Shown: piece by piece, positions 23,267 through 23,318 of the stretch
How the letters are laid out: every line of letters starts with the position of its first letter
Position numbering within the stretch: the stretch's first letter is position 1
Origin: CAYWNA01 sp964459305
GTDB taxonomy: Bacteria; Planctomycetota; Planctomycetia; Pirellulales; Pirellulaceae
Direction of reading: 5' to 3'
DNA: 23,318 nucleotides
NCBI GenBank assembly: GCA_964459305.1
Contig: CAYWNA010000208.1
Coordinates: 1 to 23,318 of the forward strand
The notes under the pieces: model-generated
Seen by the model: the letters and a program-made list of their open reading frames with translations, nothing else
What the model was told of the DNA's origin: nothing
Database searches by the model: none
Translations under genes and position numbers: made by a program

Positions 23267-23318
23267 GGGCCCGTAGCTCAGCGGTCAGAGCAGGGGACTC
23301 ATAATCCCTTGGTCGGGG
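23267..23318 (+). tRNA. tRNA with CAT anticodon (Met or lysidine-type Ile2), cut by the window end
   Basis: The 5' acceptor strand is GGGCCCG (23267-23273), followed by TA. The D-stem is GCTC (23276-23279) with GAGC (23288-23291). The anticodon stem GGGGA (23293-23297) pairs with TCCCT (23305-23309) around loop CTCATAA, giving anticodon CAT at 23300-23302. A variable loop and the beginning of the T-stem (GGGG) follow before the edge. The segment 'GACTCATAATC' with 'TTGGTCG' resembles bacterial tRNA-Ile2 (CAU, lysidine-modified), but elongator tRNA-Met cannot be excluded without the 3' half. Confidence 0.85.

Noticed and set aside
22969..23304. 111-codon plus-strand open frame at the window end
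   Set aside because: It runs through the tRNA gene and opposite the integrase-like fragment; no ribosome site or domain.
1..23318. CRISPR array, insertion sequence or defence system
   Set aside because: No regularly spaced repeats, no transposase with terminal repeats and no defence nuclease/helicase genes are seen; repeats here are hairpins and one heptamer family.

Overview
This window most likely comes from a planctomycete chromosome (Pirellulales-like; inferred). The reasons are a GC-rich genome, secreted CxPxR sulfatases in tandem, large methyltransferase-like/PQQ-propeller fusion proteins, 'LLVDDHVVE' five-blade-propeller proteins, and intergenic space full of palindromic REP-like hairpins of types I associate with this phylum. 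No searches were run, so family names rest on motifs recognised by eye.

Layout: 1-101 is the 3' end of a probable MFS transporter. 336-1720 (+) is a HEAT-like protein gene broken by a frameshift near 1425-1432. 1721-2055 is a convergent intergenic region with nested inverted repeats. From 21433 down to 2056 nearly everything is on the minus strand. In transcription order this is: mini-secretin (20723-21433), a doubtful small ORF (20502-20720), a nested palindrome (20283-20500), two tandem methyltransferase-like/PQQ-propeller proteins (17110-20211; 13728-17072), two iduronate-2-sulfatase-like enzymes with C-terminal VHL-beta-like domains (11925-13670; 9920-11647), a third sulfatase without that domain (8127-9623), a gluzincin-type putative metallopeptidase starting right after it (7179-8126), a 1305-residue multi-domain carbohydrate-binding/TIM-barrel-like protein (3211-7128), and a short beta-propeller glycosidase-like protein (2056-3117). 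A DUF4038/apiosidase-like glycoside hydrolase (21536-23008) is transcribed divergently. The window ends with a 27-codon integrase-like fragment (minus strand) and a partial tRNA with anticodon CAT.

Taken together this looks like a sulfated-glycan degradation locus. Three exported sulfatases would remove sulfate esters, and several exported proteins with glycosidase-like folds and carbohydrate-binding modules would bind or cut the backbone. The PQQ-propeller giants, the metallopeptidase and the mini-secretin are exported accessories of unknown role. No sulfatase-maturating enzyme, SusC/D pair or sigma/anti-sigma regulator is visible.

The most unusual points are: (i) the VHL-beta-like tails on two adjacent sulfatases; (ii) repeats that have entered coding sequence, namely a REP-like hairpin in the N-terminal codons of one PQQ protein and heptamer repeats at the same linker position of both PQQ paralogues; (iii) a three-layer nested palindrome just upstream of the PQQ pair; and (iv) a decayed integrase start next to a tRNA gene.
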